Shown here: positions 46,636-56,437 of the stretch, one piece after another
How positions within the stretch are numbered: position 1 is the stretch's first letter
How the letters are laid out: each line of letters starts with the position of its first letter
Source of the DNA: Streptomyces sp. NRRL S-337
GTDB taxonomy: Bacteria > Actinomycetota > Actinomycetes > Streptomycetales > Streptomycetaceae
DNA length: 64,000 nt
Assembly (NCBI RefSeq): GCF_000720175.1
Contig: NZ_JOIX01000019.1
Location: forward strand, 1-64,000
Direction of reading: 5' to 3'
Notes under the pieces: generated by a model
What the model saw: the letters and a program-made list of their open reading frames with translations, nothing else
What the model was told of the DNA's origin: nothing
Database searches by the model: none
Program-made: the position numbers and the translations under genes

Positions 46636-48231
46636 ATGGGCATTCGGAGTCTGCTGCGCAACGCTTTCGGTCGCTCCAAGGCGACCCGTGAAGAAACCGG
46701 CGCGGCACAGAACAGCGCCGCCCCGGAATCCGCGACCATCCCCGAGGCCCGCGAGGAGTCCACCCCGGCCGCGCCCGCCACCTCCCCCGAGCCGTCCGGC
46801 AAGCCTGCCGAGGCCGAGGTCCCGGCCGCCCGCACGGCACCCGCGGAGCACCCGAGCCCCGAGCCGGCCCCGGCGCCCACCCTGCCCGCCCAGGGCTCCC
46901 CCGTGGACCGCGCGGAGACGCCCGTACGGGAGAACGAGGCAGAGCCCCGGGCCAAGGACGACGACAAGGCCGAGGCCCACGCCCCCGAGGCGGACACCGC
47001 CGCGCCCGACACCGCCGCCTCCGACCTCGTGAGCCAGGCCTTCGACAACCCGGCCCCGGCCACCAAGCCGGAGCCGTCCACCGCCCCTGAGCCGCAGGCG
47101 ACCCCTGAGGCGGAGGCCACCCCGGAGGCGGAAGCCCTTCCTGAGGCGGAAGCCATTCCTGAGGCGCAGACGAGCGCCGAACCGGCGGCCACGACGGACG
47201 CCGAAACCGTGGCGCCGGAGGCGGAGGCCGACGAGCAGGCGGAGCCGGAGGCCGAGACCAAGGCCGAGCCGGAGGCTGAGGCCGAGCCGGAGCCCGTGAA
47301 GGACGTGACGCCGGAGCCGGTACAGGACGTGACGCCGGAGCCGGCTGCCGAAACCCCGGCAGCCGAGCCCGAGCCCGAGGCCACCCCGAAGGCAGAGGAC
47401 GCGACGAAGGCCGAGGACGCGACCGACGTCGAGCCCGCCCCTAAGACAGAGGACGCCCCGGAGGCCGAAGCGGCACCTGAGCCGGAGGCCGAAGCGGCGC
47501 CGGAGCCGGAGGCCGCGCCCGTTCCGAAGGCGAAGGGGGTTCCCGCCGGCCTCCGCGCCCTCCACACCGCTGCCGGCGCCACCCTGGAGAAGCACGGTCT
47601 CACCGCCCAGCGCGCCGTCGTCTACCTCGTCCTCGACCGCTCCGGCTCGATGCGCAACTACTACAAGGACGGCACGGTCCAGAACCTCGCCGAGCAGGCC
47701 CTCGCCCTCTCCGCGCACTTCGACGACGAGCCCACCGTGCCCGTCGTCTTCTTCTCCACCGACGTCGACGGCACCGCCGATCTGGACCTCACCAACTACG
47801 AGGGCCGCATCGAGGAACTGCACGCCGGCCTCGGCCACATGGGGCGTACGAACTACCACTGGGCCGTCAACGCCGTCGTCGAGCACTACAAGAAGTCCGG
47901 CACCACCGCCCCGGCCTTCGTCATCTTCCAGACCGACGGCGCCCCGACCTCCAAGCCGGCCGCCGAAAAGGCACTCTGCGAAGCGGCGAAGCTGCCCATC
48001 TTCTGGCAGTTCATCGGCTTCGGCGACCCGGAGGCCAAGGGCTTCGACTTCCTCCGCAAGCTCGACGACCTGACCGTGCCGGAAAAGCGCGCGGTCGACA
48101 ACGCGGGCTTCTTCCACGCCGGCCGCGACCCCCGCAGCCTCTCCCACGACGAGCTCTACCAGCAGCTGATGGTCGAGTTCCCCGAGTGGCTCACCGAGGC
48201 CCGCGCCGCCAAGGTCCTCAAGGACGACTGA
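46636..48231 (+). CDS. von Willebrand A (TerF-type) protein with long Glu/Pro/Ala repeat region
   Basis: A 531-aa protein. After a short basic start (MGIRSLLRNAFGRSKATR), residues about 20-300 are an acidic low-complexity region of (P/T)EAEA-like units. The vWA domain (about 320-525) has the metal-ion site DRSGSM near 333, FFSTDVDGTADLDL, FQTDGAPTSKPAAEKALCEA and FWQFIGFGDPEAKGFDFLRK, matching the TerF/TerY-like vWA domains of tellurium-resistance and stress systems. The ATG follows AAGAGAGGTT. No ter genes adjoin. The acidic tail may be a disordered tether. Confidence 0.88.
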   Translation: MGIRSLLRNAFGRSKATREETGAAQNSAAPESATIPEAREESTPAAPATSPEPSGKPAEAEVPAARTAPAEHPSPEPAPAPTLPAQGSPVDRAETPVRENEAEPRAKDDDKAEAHAPEADTAAPDTAASDLVSQAFDNPAPATKPEPSTAPEPQATPEAEATPEAEALPEAEAIPEAQTSAEPAATTDAETVAPEAEADEQAEPEAETKAEPEAEAEPEPVKDVTPEPVQDVTPEPAAETPAAEPEPEATPKAEDATKAEDATDVEPAPKTEDAPEAEAAPEPEAEAAPEPEAAPVPKAKGVPAGLRALHTAAGATLEKHGLTAQRAVVYLVLDRSGSMRNYYKDGTVQNLAEQALALSAHFDDEPTVPVVFFSTDVDGTADLDLTNYEGRIEELHAGLGHMGRTNYHWAVNAVVEHYKKSGTTAPAFVIFQTDGAPTSKPAAEKALCEAAKLPIFWQFIGFGDPEAKGFDFLRKLDDLTVPEKRAVDNAGFFHAGRDPRSLSHDELYQQLMVEFPEWLTEARAAKVLKDD

Positions 48232-48257
48232 CCCGTCCCCGTCCCCCTCACCCCCTC

Positions 48258-48293
48258 CGGCCGCGGCCGGGCCCCACGGCCCGACCGCGGCCG
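48258..48293 (+). terminator. Terminator hairpin after the vWA gene
   Basis: A 16-bp stem with one mismatch (CGGCCGCGGCCGGGCC against its near complement) and loop CCAC, 27 nt past the stop. Confidence 0.75.
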
Positions 48294-48488
48294 CGTGGCT
48301 GTGAGGGGAGGGGCCCGCTGCGGCAGCCCGTCCCCCTGCCGGAAGGGCGAGCCCCGCACCGTCGAGCCGCCGCGGGCGCTGTCCGCACTGCAAAACAGCC
48401 GCGCGGGTACCCCCACCCCGTCCAGTACGATATTGACGTTCCGTAAAGCAAATCCTCACTCACCGTAGCGACTTGGGAGCAGCCGGCA

Positions 48489-50204
48489 ATGGCTCGACAC
48501 CTCATCACCAGCGCCCTTCCGTATATCAACGGGATCAAGCACCTGGGCAACATGGTGGGGTCCATGCTCCCGGCCGACGTGTATTCCCGGTATCTGCGGC
48601 AGCGGGGCCACGACGTGCTCTACATCTGTGCGACGGACGAGCACGGGACCCCGGCCGAGCTGGCGGCGAAGGAGGCCGGGCAGTCGGTCGACGCGTTCTG
48701 CGGTGAGCAGCACGAGAAGCAGAAGGCGATCTACGAGGGCTTCGGGCTGCGGTTCGACTACTTCGGGCGGAGCTCCTCGCCGGAGAACGTCGAGCTCACG
48801 CAGCACTTCGCGCGGAAGCTGCAGGAGAACGGCTTCATCGAGGAGCGGGCGATCCGGCAGGTCTACTCCATCGCCGACGAGCGCTTCCTGCCCGACCGCT
48901 ACATCGTCGGCACCTGTCCGCACTGCGGCTACGACAAGGCGCGCGGCGACCAGTGCGAGAACTGCACCCGGGTACTGGACCCGACCGACCTGATCGACGC
49001 CCGGTCGGCGATCAGCGGCAGCGGTGACCTGGAGGTGCGGGAGACCAAGCACCTGTTCCTGCTCCAGTCGAAGCTGCAGCACGAGGTCGAAGGCTGGCTG
49101 GAGGGCAACGGCAGCAAGGAGTGGCCGACCCTCGCGTCCTCGATCGCGCACAAGTGGCTGACCGAGGGCCTGCAGGACCGGGCGATCACCCGTGACCTGG
49201 ACTGGGGCGTCCCGGTGCCGGCGGACGTGTGGCCGGAGCTGGCGGCCGAGGGCAAGGTCTTCTACGTCTGGTTCGACGCACCGATCGAGTACATCGGCGC
49301 GACGAAGGAGTGGGCCGACGTCGACCCGGAGAACCGCGACTGGAAGTCGTGGTGGTACGAGGCCGAGGACGTCCGCTACACGGAATTCATGGCCAAGGAC
49401 AACGTGCCGTTCCACAGCGTGATGTTCCCGGCGACGCAGCTGGGGACCCGCGAGCCGTGGAAGAAGGTCGACTTCCTCAAGGCCTTCAACTGGCTGAACT
49501 ACTACGGCGGGAAGTTCTCCACCTCGCAGCGCCGGGGCGTCTTCACGGACGCGGCGCTGGAGCTGCTGCCGGCCGACTACTGGCGTTACTTCCTGATGGC
49601 CCACGCGCCGGAGTCGGACGACACCTCCTTCACCTGGGAGCTGTTCTCGTCGTCGGTGAACAAGGACCTCGCGGACACGCTCGGCAACTTCGTCAACCGG
49701 GTGCTGTCGTTCTCCCGCAAGCGGTTCGGCGACGAGGTTCCGGCGGGTGCCGAGGCCGGCGCCGCGGAGCAGAAGCTGGGCGAGGAGATCGCCGGGCTGC
49801 TGGCGGAGTACGAGGGCCACATGGAGGCCCTGCAGTTCCGCAAGGCGTCGGCCTCGCTGCGCGCCCTGTGGAGCGCGGGCAACTCCTACCTGGAGGAGAA
49901 GGCCCCCTGGCTGGAGATCAAGACGGACAAGGACGCGGCGGCGCTGACGCTGCGCACCGCGATGAACCTGATCCACCTGTACGCGGTGGTCTCCGAGCCG
50001 TTCATCCCGGCGTCGGCGAAGGCGATGCGGAGCGCGTTCGCGCTGGCGGACGACACTGCCGTGTGGGTCTCGCAGGACGAGGCGAAGGCGCTGGCGTCGG
50101 TGCCGGCGGGGACTCCGTTCACGGTGCCGCCGGTGCTCTTCGCGAAGATCACTGACGAGGACCTGGACTCGTACCGCGAGCGTTTCGGCGGTGCGGAGGG
50201 CTGA
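48489..50204 (+). CDS. metG: Methionyl-tRNA synthetase
   Basis: Charges tRNA-Met. 571 aa, class I. HIGH-type signature HLGN at 18-21 within [14 protein letters not shown], zinc knuckle [17 protein letters not shown] (4 Cys), [15 protein letters not shown] active-site segment, and KFSTSQRRG (about 342) in the place of KMSKS. The C-terminal anticodon-binding helices are present; there is no tRNA-binding EMAP-like extension. The ATG follows GGGAGCAGCCGGCA. It is followed by a strong bidirectional terminator. Confidence 0.96.
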   Translation: MARHLITSALPYINGIKHLGNMVGSMLPADVYSRYLRQRGHDVLYICATDEHGTPAELAAKEAGQSVDAFCGEQHEKQKAIYEGFGLRFDYFGRSSSPENVELTQHFARKLQENGFIEERAIRQVYSIADERFLPDRYIVGTCPHCGYDKARGDQCENCTRVLDPTDLIDARSAISGSGDLEVRETKHLFLLQSKLQHEVEGWLEGNGSKEWPTLASSIAHKWLTEGLQDRAITRDLDWGVPVPADVWPELAAEGKVFYVWFDAPIEYIGATKEWADVDPENRDWKSWWYEAEDVRYTEFMAKDNVPFHSVMFPATQLGTREPWKKVDFLKAFNWLNYYGGKFSTSQRRGVFTDAALELLPADYWRYFLMAHAPESDDTSFTWELFSSSVNKDLADTLGNFVNRVLSFSRKRFGDEVPAGAEAGAAEQKLGEEIAGLLAEYEGHMEALQFRKASASLRALWSAGNSYLEEKAPWLEIKTDKDAAALTLRTAMNLIHLYAVVSEPFIPASAKAMRSAFALADDTAVWVSQDEAKALASVPAGTPFTVPPVLFAKITDEDLDSYRERFGGAEG

Positions 50205-50241
50205 TCGTCCTCGTCGCCGACTGGTCGGTCCCCCTGCCTGT

Positions 50242-50279
50242 ATGCGCCCGTCCCGCCCTTGAGGGTGGGGCGGGCGCAT
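50242..50279. terminator. Bidirectional terminator between metG and the convergent membrane gene
   Basis: A 17-bp stem with two G-U pairs: ATGCGCCCGTCCCGCCC, loop TTGA, GGGTGGGGCGGGCGCAT. Confidence 0.88.
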
Positions 50280-50308
50280 GTGCGAGGCAGGCTGCCGGCG
50301 GGCGGCGC

Positions 50309-52057
50309 TCAGGGCTTGGTGCCCGGTGAGACGTAGGCGGTCAGCCGCTTCAGGCCGGGGGTCGGTGGGAGGGAGACCTTGCGCCAACCGCGGGCGTAGT
50401 GCGGGGGCCGCTGGCCGGCCACGAGGAGGACGGCGGCGGGGCGGCGGGTGCCGAGCCGGGTCAGGGCGGTCGGGGTGATGCTGGCGTCGTGGCCGGCGGG
50501 CTGGCGGGACGCGCAGCCGGCCTGGTACGCCACGCGGACCGCTTCCTCGCCGCTGACGGCGCACGGCGGCCGGAGACCGGCGGTGCGCAGGGTCCGGGCG
50601 ATCCGGGCGATGTCGGTCTGGGCGCGGACCGTTCCGCGCTGCATCTTGTGCAGGATCGCCAGCTGGACCGCCTCGTGGCCGAGCAGCACGAGGGCCAGCA
50701 GGGCCACCGCCGCGGCGTGCCGCCGGCGGGGGAGGAGGGCCAGCCGGCACAGGAACCAGGCGGCGGGCATCATCAGCAGGGCGTACGCGGGCAGCAGGAA
50801 GCGCGGGGCGGCGTAGTCGACCGCCAGGAGGTAGGGGGCGGCGAGGCAGAGGCCGACCAGTGACGGGAGCACGACGGGTGCCGCGCCGTAACGGTGCAGC
50901 GAGCCGTCGGGGTCGTGGAGGCGGAGGGTCGGCCAGGTCTGCCCGTCCCGTTGCCCTGCGCCGCCGGTGGCGAGGCGGTCGGCCCGGGCCGCGTCCAGGA
51001 CGAGGCTGCCCAGCCGTACGGGGTCGAGCCAGAGGCCGTCGCGCCGGCCGGGGTGCGCTCCGTGGCCGGGCGGCCACACCGGGCCGTAGCGGTGCAGCGC
51101 TCCGCCGGGTTCGCGGGCGCGTACCGCGGCCCAGACCGCGCCGATCACCGCCAGTGGGAGCGCGCACCACCATGCCGCCGCCACCGGATGGTCCCAGGCC
51201 AGATGGCAGGGGCGGCACAGGGTCTTTCCCTGGAGCGCCCGGGCGTGATCGGCGAAGGACGGGTGCCAGCCGAGGCCGCCCTGGATCTCCGCGGCCTGCC
51301 GCAGCCGGGCGGGGAAGCCGCCGTACGAGAGGTACGCCTCGATGATCCACTCGGCGCATCCGAGGACGAGACCGGCCGGGAGGGCGAGCAGCACGGTGGA
51401 CCGGCGCCAGGTCGGTACGACGAGCCCGGCCACGAAGAGCGGAACGGCCAGCCATACCGCGTCGGTGGGGCGCATCAGCGCGACCAGTGCCACCGCGGCG
51501 GCGAGGCCGGTGGCGGCGCCCCGGCCGGCCTCCGGGGCCAGCTGTACGGGCGGCTGGCGCACCGCGAGCAGGAAGCAGCCGGTGGCGATGAGCGCGGCGT
51601 AGCCGACCCACAGGTTCGGCATGGCCTGCGGACCGTAGAAGAGGGTGACCCAGAGCCCGGCGAACAGCGCGCCGCCGAGCGCCGGGACGGGCGGCGGCAG
51701 CAGGCGCCGCCAGATGCAGAGGGTGAGCAGGAGCCCGGCGCCGGAGAGCAGCGCGAGGTAGCAGTGCAGCGCGGGGGCCGAGGTCGTGAGGGCGACGACC
51801 GGGGCGAGGAGGAGGGTGACGCCGCGGGCGCGCGGGGCGCTGAAGTACGCGGCCGGGGTGTGCGGGTCGACCTGGCTGACGTAGACCGTCTCGTCCCATC
51901 CCAAACCGGGGGTGGAGACGGCGAAATAGAGCTGCCCGGCGGTGAAGACGGCGGCCACGGTGATCAGCCATCGCAGATCACTGCCCGGTGCGGGGCGCGT
52001 CGGATGGGCCCGCGGGGCCAGGCCGGTCGTGCCGGGGAGGAGGCTGGCTTGCTGCAT
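50309..52057 (-). CDS. Polytopic membrane protein, possible GT-C-type glycosyltransferase
   Basis: A 582-aa protein with about ten hydrophobic helices. The first extracytoplasmic loop begins just after helix 1 and reads TPGLGWDETVYVSQVDPHTP. An acidic 'WDE'-type motif in that place is typical of GT-C (lipid-linked sugar donor) glycosyltransferases. Loops after helix 8 are soluble and lack repeats. ATG 52057 was chosen over 52096 because the upstream segment is Arg-rich and because a parS element lies just before. The assignment to GT-C is an inference from topology. Confidence 0.68.
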   Translation of the reverse strand: MQQASLLPGTTGLAPRAHPTRPAPGSDLRWLITVAAVFTAGQLYFAVSTPGLGWDETVYVSQVDPHTPAAYFSAPRARGVTLLLAPVVALTTSAPALHCYLALLSGAGLLLTLCIWRRLLPPPVPALGGALFAGLWVTLFYGPQAMPNLWVGYAALIATGCFLLAVRQPPVQLAPEAGRGAATGLAAAVALVALMRPTDAVWLAVPLFVAGLVVPTWRRSTVLLALPAGLVLGCAEWIIEAYLSYGGFPARLRQAAEIQGGLGWHPSFADHARALQGKTLCRPCHLAWDHPVAAAWWCALPLAVIGAVWAAVRAREPGGALHRYGPVWPPGHGAHPGRRDGLWLDPVRLGSLVLDAARADRLATGGAGQRDGQTWPTLRLHDPDGSLHRYGAAPVVLPSLVGLCLAAPYLLAVDYAAPRFLLPAYALLMMPAAWFLCRLALLPRRRHAAAVALLALVLLGHEAVQLAILHKMQRGTVRAQTDIARIARTLRTAGLRPPCAVSGEEAVRVAYQAGCASRQPAGHDASITPTALTRLGTRRPAAVLLVAGQRPPHYARGWRKVSLPPTPGLKRLTAYVSPGTKP

Positions 52058-52133
52058 GGGCACCACAGTGCGTGCGCGGCCGGAACCCGGCCACACATGT
52101 GGTGCGGTTGGAGCACGCGGCCGCTTACGCCGA

Positions 52134-52165
52134 AGGGGCGGTGTTTCACGTGAAACACCGCCCCT
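52134..52165. terminator. 32-nt perfect palindrome containing parS, placed as aspS terminator
   Basis: AGGGGCGGTGTTTCAC and its exact complement form a 16-bp stem starting 26 nt beyond the aspS stop. The centre is a parS core, so the element can act both as a ParB site (DNA) and as a terminator stem (RNA). Confidence 0.7.
52143..52156. other. parS site 3 (ParB binding)
   Basis: A perfect GTTTCACGTGAAAC between aspS and the downstream membrane-protein gene. Confidence 0.92.
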
Positions 52166-52190
52166 CGGCGTCTGTGCGGCTCCGCCGGCG

Positions 52191-53954
52191 CTACTTCACC
52201 TGCGGCTTGCGGATGTTGAGGTGGAGCTCCTTGAGCCGGGCTTCTTCCAGCTCGGTCGGCGCGCCCATCATCAGGTCCTGCGCGTTGCCGTTCAGCGGGA
52301 ACGCGATGGTCTCGCGGATGTTCGGCTCGTCCGCGAGCAGCATGACGATGCGGTCGACGCCGGGGGCGATACCGCCGTGCGGCGGGGCGCCGAAGCGGAA
52401 GGCGCGGAGCATGCCCGCGAACTTCTCCTCGACGGTCTCACGGTCGTAGCCCGCGATCTCGAAGGCCTTGATCATGATGTCCGGCTCGTGGTTCCGGATC
52501 GCGCCGGAGGACAGCTCGACGCCGTTGCAGACGATGTCGTACTGCCAGCCCAGGATGTCCAGCGGGTCCTTCTCCTCCAGGTCCTTCATGCCGCCCTGCG
52601 GCATCGAGAAGGGGTTGTGGGAGAAGTCGATCTTGCCGGTCTCCTCGTCCCGCTCGTACATCGGGAAGTCGACGATCCAGCAGAAGCGGAAGACGTTCTC
52701 CTCGAAGTGGCCGGCGCGCTTGGCGGCCTCGACGCGGACCGCGCCCATGATCTTCGAGACCTCGTCGAACTCGCCCGCGCCGAAGAAGACCGCGTGACCT
52801 GCCTCCAGCCCGAGGCGCTCGGTGAGGACCTTGACGTTCTCCTCGGTGAGGAACTTGGCGATCGGGCCGGTCAGCGAGCCGTCTTCACCGACGCGCACCC
52901 AGGCCAGGCCCTTGGCACCCTGCTGGACCGCGTAGTCGCCGAGCTGGTCGAAGAACTTGCGCGGCTGGTCCTGGACGGCCGGCACCGGCAGCGCGCGGAC
53001 GTGCTTGCCCGCGAACGCCTTGAACTCCGAGCCCTCGAAGACGTCGGTGATGTCGACCAGTTCGAGCTGGGCGCGCAGGTCCGGCTTGTCGGAGCCGTAC
53101 TTCAGCATCGCCTCGCGGAACGGGATGCGCGGGAACGGCGAGGTGACGTGCCGGCCGCCGCCGAACTCCTCGAACAGCTCGGTCATCAGCTTCTCGACCG
53201 GCTGGAAGACGTCCTCCTGCTCGACGAAGGACATCTCGATGTCGAGCTGGTAGAACTCGCCCGGCGAGCGGTCCGCGCGGGCGTCCTCGTCGCGGAAGCA
53301 CGGGGCGATCTGGAAGTACCGGTCGAAGCCCGAGATCATCAGCAGCTGCTTGAACTGCTGCGGGGCCTGCGGCAGCGCGTAGAACTTGCCCGGGTGGAGG
53401 CGGGACGGCACGACGAAGTCGCGGGCGCCCTCCGGGGAGGTGGCGCTGAGGATCGGCGTCGCCATCTCGTTGAAGCCGAGGGCGACCATCTTCTGGCGGA
53501 TGGACGCGATGACCGCCGAGCGCAGCATGATGTTGCGGTGCATCCGCTCGCGGCGCAGGTCGAGGAAGCGGTACTCCAGGCGCCGCTCCTCGTTGACGCC
53601 GTCGTCCGCGTTGATCGTGAACGGGATCTGCTGGGCCGCACCCAGGACCTCGACCTCGGTGACCTCGATCTCGATCTCGCCGGTGGGCAGCTCCGGGTTG
53701 ACGTTCTCGGCACCGCGCGAGACGACCTTGCCGTCGACGCGGACGACCGTCTCCTTCGTCAGCTTGTCGAGCGCCTCGGCGCCGGGGGTGCCGGGGCGGG
53801 CCACGAGCTGGACGAGACCGTAGTGGTCGCGCAGATCGATGAAGAGGATGCCGCCCAGGTCACGACGATTGTGCAGCCAGCCGCTGAGGCGGACGTCGGT
53901 GTCGACGTCCGCGGCTCGGAGCTCGCCGCAGTTATGGGACCGGTACCGGTGCAT
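52191..53954 (-). CDS. aspS: Aspartyl-tRNA synthetase
   Basis: Charges tRNA-Asp. 587 aa, class II bacterial type. The N-terminal OB-fold anticodon domain is [20 protein letters not shown], followed by motif 1, the motif 2 loop [20 protein letters not shown], the bacterial GAD insertion (about 290-420), and motif 3 [14 protein letters not shown]. The ATG 53954 matches the conserved [12 protein letters not shown] start. The 3' flank carries a parS-terminator palindrome. Confidence 0.97.
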   Translation of the reverse strand: MHRYRSHNCGELRAADVDTDVRLSGWLHNRRDLGGILFIDLRDHYGLVQLVARPGTPGAEALDKLTKETVVRVDGKVVSRGAENVNPELPTGEIEIEVTEVEVLGAAQQIPFTINADDGVNEERRLEYRFLDLRRERMHRNIMLRSAVIASIRQKMVALGFNEMATPILSATSPEGARDFVVPSRLHPGKFYALPQAPQQFKQLLMISGFDRYFQIAPCFRDEDARADRSPGEFYQLDIEMSFVEQEDVFQPVEKLMTELFEEFGGGRHVTSPFPRIPFREAMLKYGSDKPDLRAQLELVDITDVFEGSEFKAFAGKHVRALPVPAVQDQPRKFFDQLGDYAVQQGAKGLAWVRVGEDGSLTGPIAKFLTEENVKVLTERLGLEAGHAVFFGAGEFDEVSKIMGAVRVEAAKRAGHFEENVFRFCWIVDFPMYERDEETGKIDFSHNPFSMPQGGMKDLEEKDPLDILGWQYDIVCNGVELSSGAIRNHEPDIMIKAFEIAGYDRETVEEKFAGMLRAFRFGAPPHGGIAPGVDRIVMLLADEPNIRETIAFPLNGNAQDLMMGAPTELEEARLKELHLNIRKPQVK

Positions 53955-54265
53955 CGCTCATCCAAGTCGTCGCGAGTGTCGAGGTGAGGAGTTGTCGGGA
54001 GGGGGGCGGGGGTCGGGATCCGGTGCGGACGCCCGGCCGCTCTCCCCGTGGATCACCCGAAAGGCCACCCCAGGATTGACATAACCGCTCCAGGTTACCG
54101 CCCCGGCCCCCGGCGCTTCGTTGACATATACGCATCAGCGATTCCCGGCGGGTTCCCGGCACGATTCCGGCGCGATCACCGGGGTGCGCCGGGGGGCGGC
54201 GACTGCGACGAGGGTCACGCTCCGTTCTCTGGTCGGCCTCCGGCAAACGCCCCTAAAGTGAGGCA

Positions 54266-56437
54266 ATGCGCACCAAGGACCTCCTGGCTGCCATCGCAAC
54301 CGGCCTCTGGCGCTGGGACAACGCCACGGGACGGGTGAGCCTCGACGCCGAGGCGGCCCGGCTGCTCGGGTTGCCGGCCGAGCCGGTGGAGCTGACCGAG
54401 GCGGCGGTGCGTTCCCGTTTTCATCCCGTCGACTTCGCCGAGGTCAACGGCATCGTGCAGCTCGCGGTCGCCGAGGAGACCCTGGCCGAGGCCCGGCTGC
54501 GGGTCGTCGACGAGCAGGGGCAGGTACTGCGGCTGGTCCGCTCCCGGTCCCGGCCCCGCCTGGTCGACGGTGATTTCGAGCTGGTCGGCACCCTTCAGGA
54601 GGTGCCCGAGCCGCTGCCCGGCACCTCCGCCGCACACACCCCGATCACCGGCGACTGGCGCCGCTCGCGCGAGGCGTTCCTGCTGGACGCGGGGCGGGCG
54701 CTGGCCGAGGCCCGGTCCACCGCGGAGGTGCTGCGGGTGGCGGCGAGGCTGTCGATGCCCGGTTTCATGCCGGAGGGGCTCGCGGTCTTCGGAATCGAGG
54801 GCGACCGGGTGTCGGTCATCGGCCACCACGGCCACCGGCCCGGCGACGAGCAGCCGTTCCTCGACATGCCGCTGGAGACGGAGTACCCGGCCGCTGAGGT
54901 GATCCGCACCGGCCGGGCCATCTATCTGCCCACACCCGAGGAGTACCGCGGCCGCTACCCGGCCACCTGGCCGCTGGCCGCCCGCTTCGGCCGGATGTCG
55001 TGGGCGTTCCTGCCGCTGGTCAATGCGGGCCGGACGATCGGTGCCTGGATGGCGGGGTTCGCCGAGCCGGTCGCCTTCACGCCCGACGAGCGCTCGGTGC
55101 TGACCACCGTCGCCCGGATGCTGGCGCAGGCGCTGGCCAGGGCCGGGATGCAGGAGGAACAGCAGGAGCTGGCGCTCGGGCTGCAGCGCAGCATGCGGCC
55201 CACGGTGCAGCCGGACATCCCGGGGATGACGGTCGCGGCGCGCTACGTCCCGACCGGCGGCGGGCTGGAGGTGGGCGGCGACTGGTACGACATGATCCCG
55301 CTGCCGTCGGGCCGGATCGCGCTGGTCATCGGGGACGTGCAGGGCCATGACGTACGGGCCGCGGGCCTGATGGGGCAGCTGCGGATCGCGCTGCGGGCCT
55401 ATGCCTCCGAGGGGCACCACCCGGACGCGGTGCTCTCGCGGGCGTCCCGGTTCCTGGCCGGGATCAACGCGACGGAGTTCCGCGGCCACGGCGAGGACCA
55501 GCGGTTCGCCACCTGTCTGTACATCGAGGTGGACCCGTCGACCGGGCTGCTGGACATCGCACGGGCCGGCCACCCCGACCCGGCGATCCGGCTGTGCGAC
55601 GGCACGATGCTGATCCGTCCGACCGCGGGTGGGCTGCCGCTGGGGATCGTCCCGGACGCCGACTACCCCACCACCCGCCTCGTCCTGGAGCCCGGCGAAA
55701 CGATGATGGTCTGCACCGACGGGCTGATCGAGACCGGCGGGCACGACCTGGAGACCGGATGGTCGCGACTGCGCGGCATCATCGAGTCGCACGAGGTCGG
55801 CGCGGACGAAGGGGATCTGGAACGGCTCGCCGACGCCCTGGTCCAGGCCGTGCACGGCCCGCCCTCCCACCACACCACCGGACCGCTGGTGGACCGCCGC
55901 GAGGACGACATAGCCCTTCTGCTGCTGTGCCGTGAGGGCGGCAGCTGCGGCGTCGGCACCGGGGGACCGCCGGCGCAGCAGCCCGTACGGCGCACCGCGC
56001 TCTCCGTGGCCCAGGCCGAACCGCACCGGATAGCCGAGGCGCGCCGGCAGGTCCGCGAGGTGCTGCACGACTGGGCCGACCCGGACCAGGTCGACTCGGC
56101 GGTGCTGATGGTCTCCGAAATGGTCACCAACGTCCTGCTGCACACCGACGGGGACGCGCTGCTGGTCGCCGAGATCTCCGGGGAGCTGGGCGCGCGCCGG
56201 GTCCGGGTCGACGTCTCCGACAGCAGCGACGAGCTGCCGCACCGGCGCAGTCCCGGCGAACTGGCCTCCTCGGGGCGGGGGTTGGTGCTGCTGGAGCTGC
56301 TGGCCGGGAAGTGGGGCGTGGATCCGCGCGGGGACGGCAAGTCGACGTGGTTCGAGCTCTACGAGGACGCGGGGGACGCGCTGGGCCCGGTGTCGCCGGA
56401 ACTGGAGTCCGAGCCGGAGTCCGAGTCCGCCGCGTAG
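54266..56437 (+). CDS. PAS-GAF-PP2C (SpoIIE/RsbU-type) phosphatase with C-terminal HATPase anti-sigma domain
   Basis: A 723-aa multi-domain signalling protein. A PAS-like domain (about 1-115, GLWRWDNATGRVSLDAEAAR), GAF (about 140-300), the SpoIIE-type PP2C phosphatase (about 315-545; VGGDWYDMIPLPSGRIALVIG, GDVQGHDVRAAGLMGQLR, MMVCTDGLIETGGHDLE), then a RsbW/SpoIIAB-like ATPase (about 575-700; VSEMVTNVLLHTDGDALLVA, SSGRGLVLLELLAGKWGV). Such proteins set partner switches controlling stress or sporulation sigma factors. TAAAGT ends 6 nt before the ATG with no good ribosome site, suggesting a leaderless message. Its 3' end overlaps the convergent permease gene by 79 nt. Confidence 0.93.
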   Translation: MRTKDLLAAIATGLWRWDNATGRVSLDAEAARLLGLPAEPVELTEAAVRSRFHPVDFAEVNGIVQLAVAEETLAEARLRVVDEQGQVLRLVRSRSRPRLVDGDFELVGTLQEVPEPLPGTSAAHTPITGDWRRSREAFLLDAGRALAEARSTAEVLRVAARLSMPGFMPEGLAVFGIEGDRVSVIGHHGHRPGDEQPFLDMPLETEYPAAEVIRTGRAIYLPTPEEYRGRYPATWPLAARFGRMSWAFLPLVNAGRTIGAWMAGFAEPVAFTPDERSVLTTVARMLAQALARAGMQEEQQELALGLQRSMRPTVQPDIPGMTVAARYVPTGGGLEVGGDWYDMIPLPSGRIALVIGDVQGHDVRAAGLMGQLRIALRAYASEGHHPDAVLSRASRFLAGINATEFRGHGEDQRFATCLYIEVDPSTGLLDIARAGHPDPAIRLCDGTMLIRPTAGGLPLGIVPDADYPTTRLVLEPGETMMVCTDGLIETGGHDLETGWSRLRGIIESHEVGADEGDLERLADALVQAVHGPPSHHTTGPLVDRREDDIALLLLCREGGSCGVGTGGPPAQQPVRRTALSVAQAEPHRIAEARRQVREVLHDWADPDQVDSAVLMVSEMVTNVLLHTDGDALLVAEISGELGARRVRVDVSDSSDELPHRRSPGELASSGRGLVLLELLAGKWGVDPRGDGKSTWFELYEDAGDALGPVSPELESEPESESAA

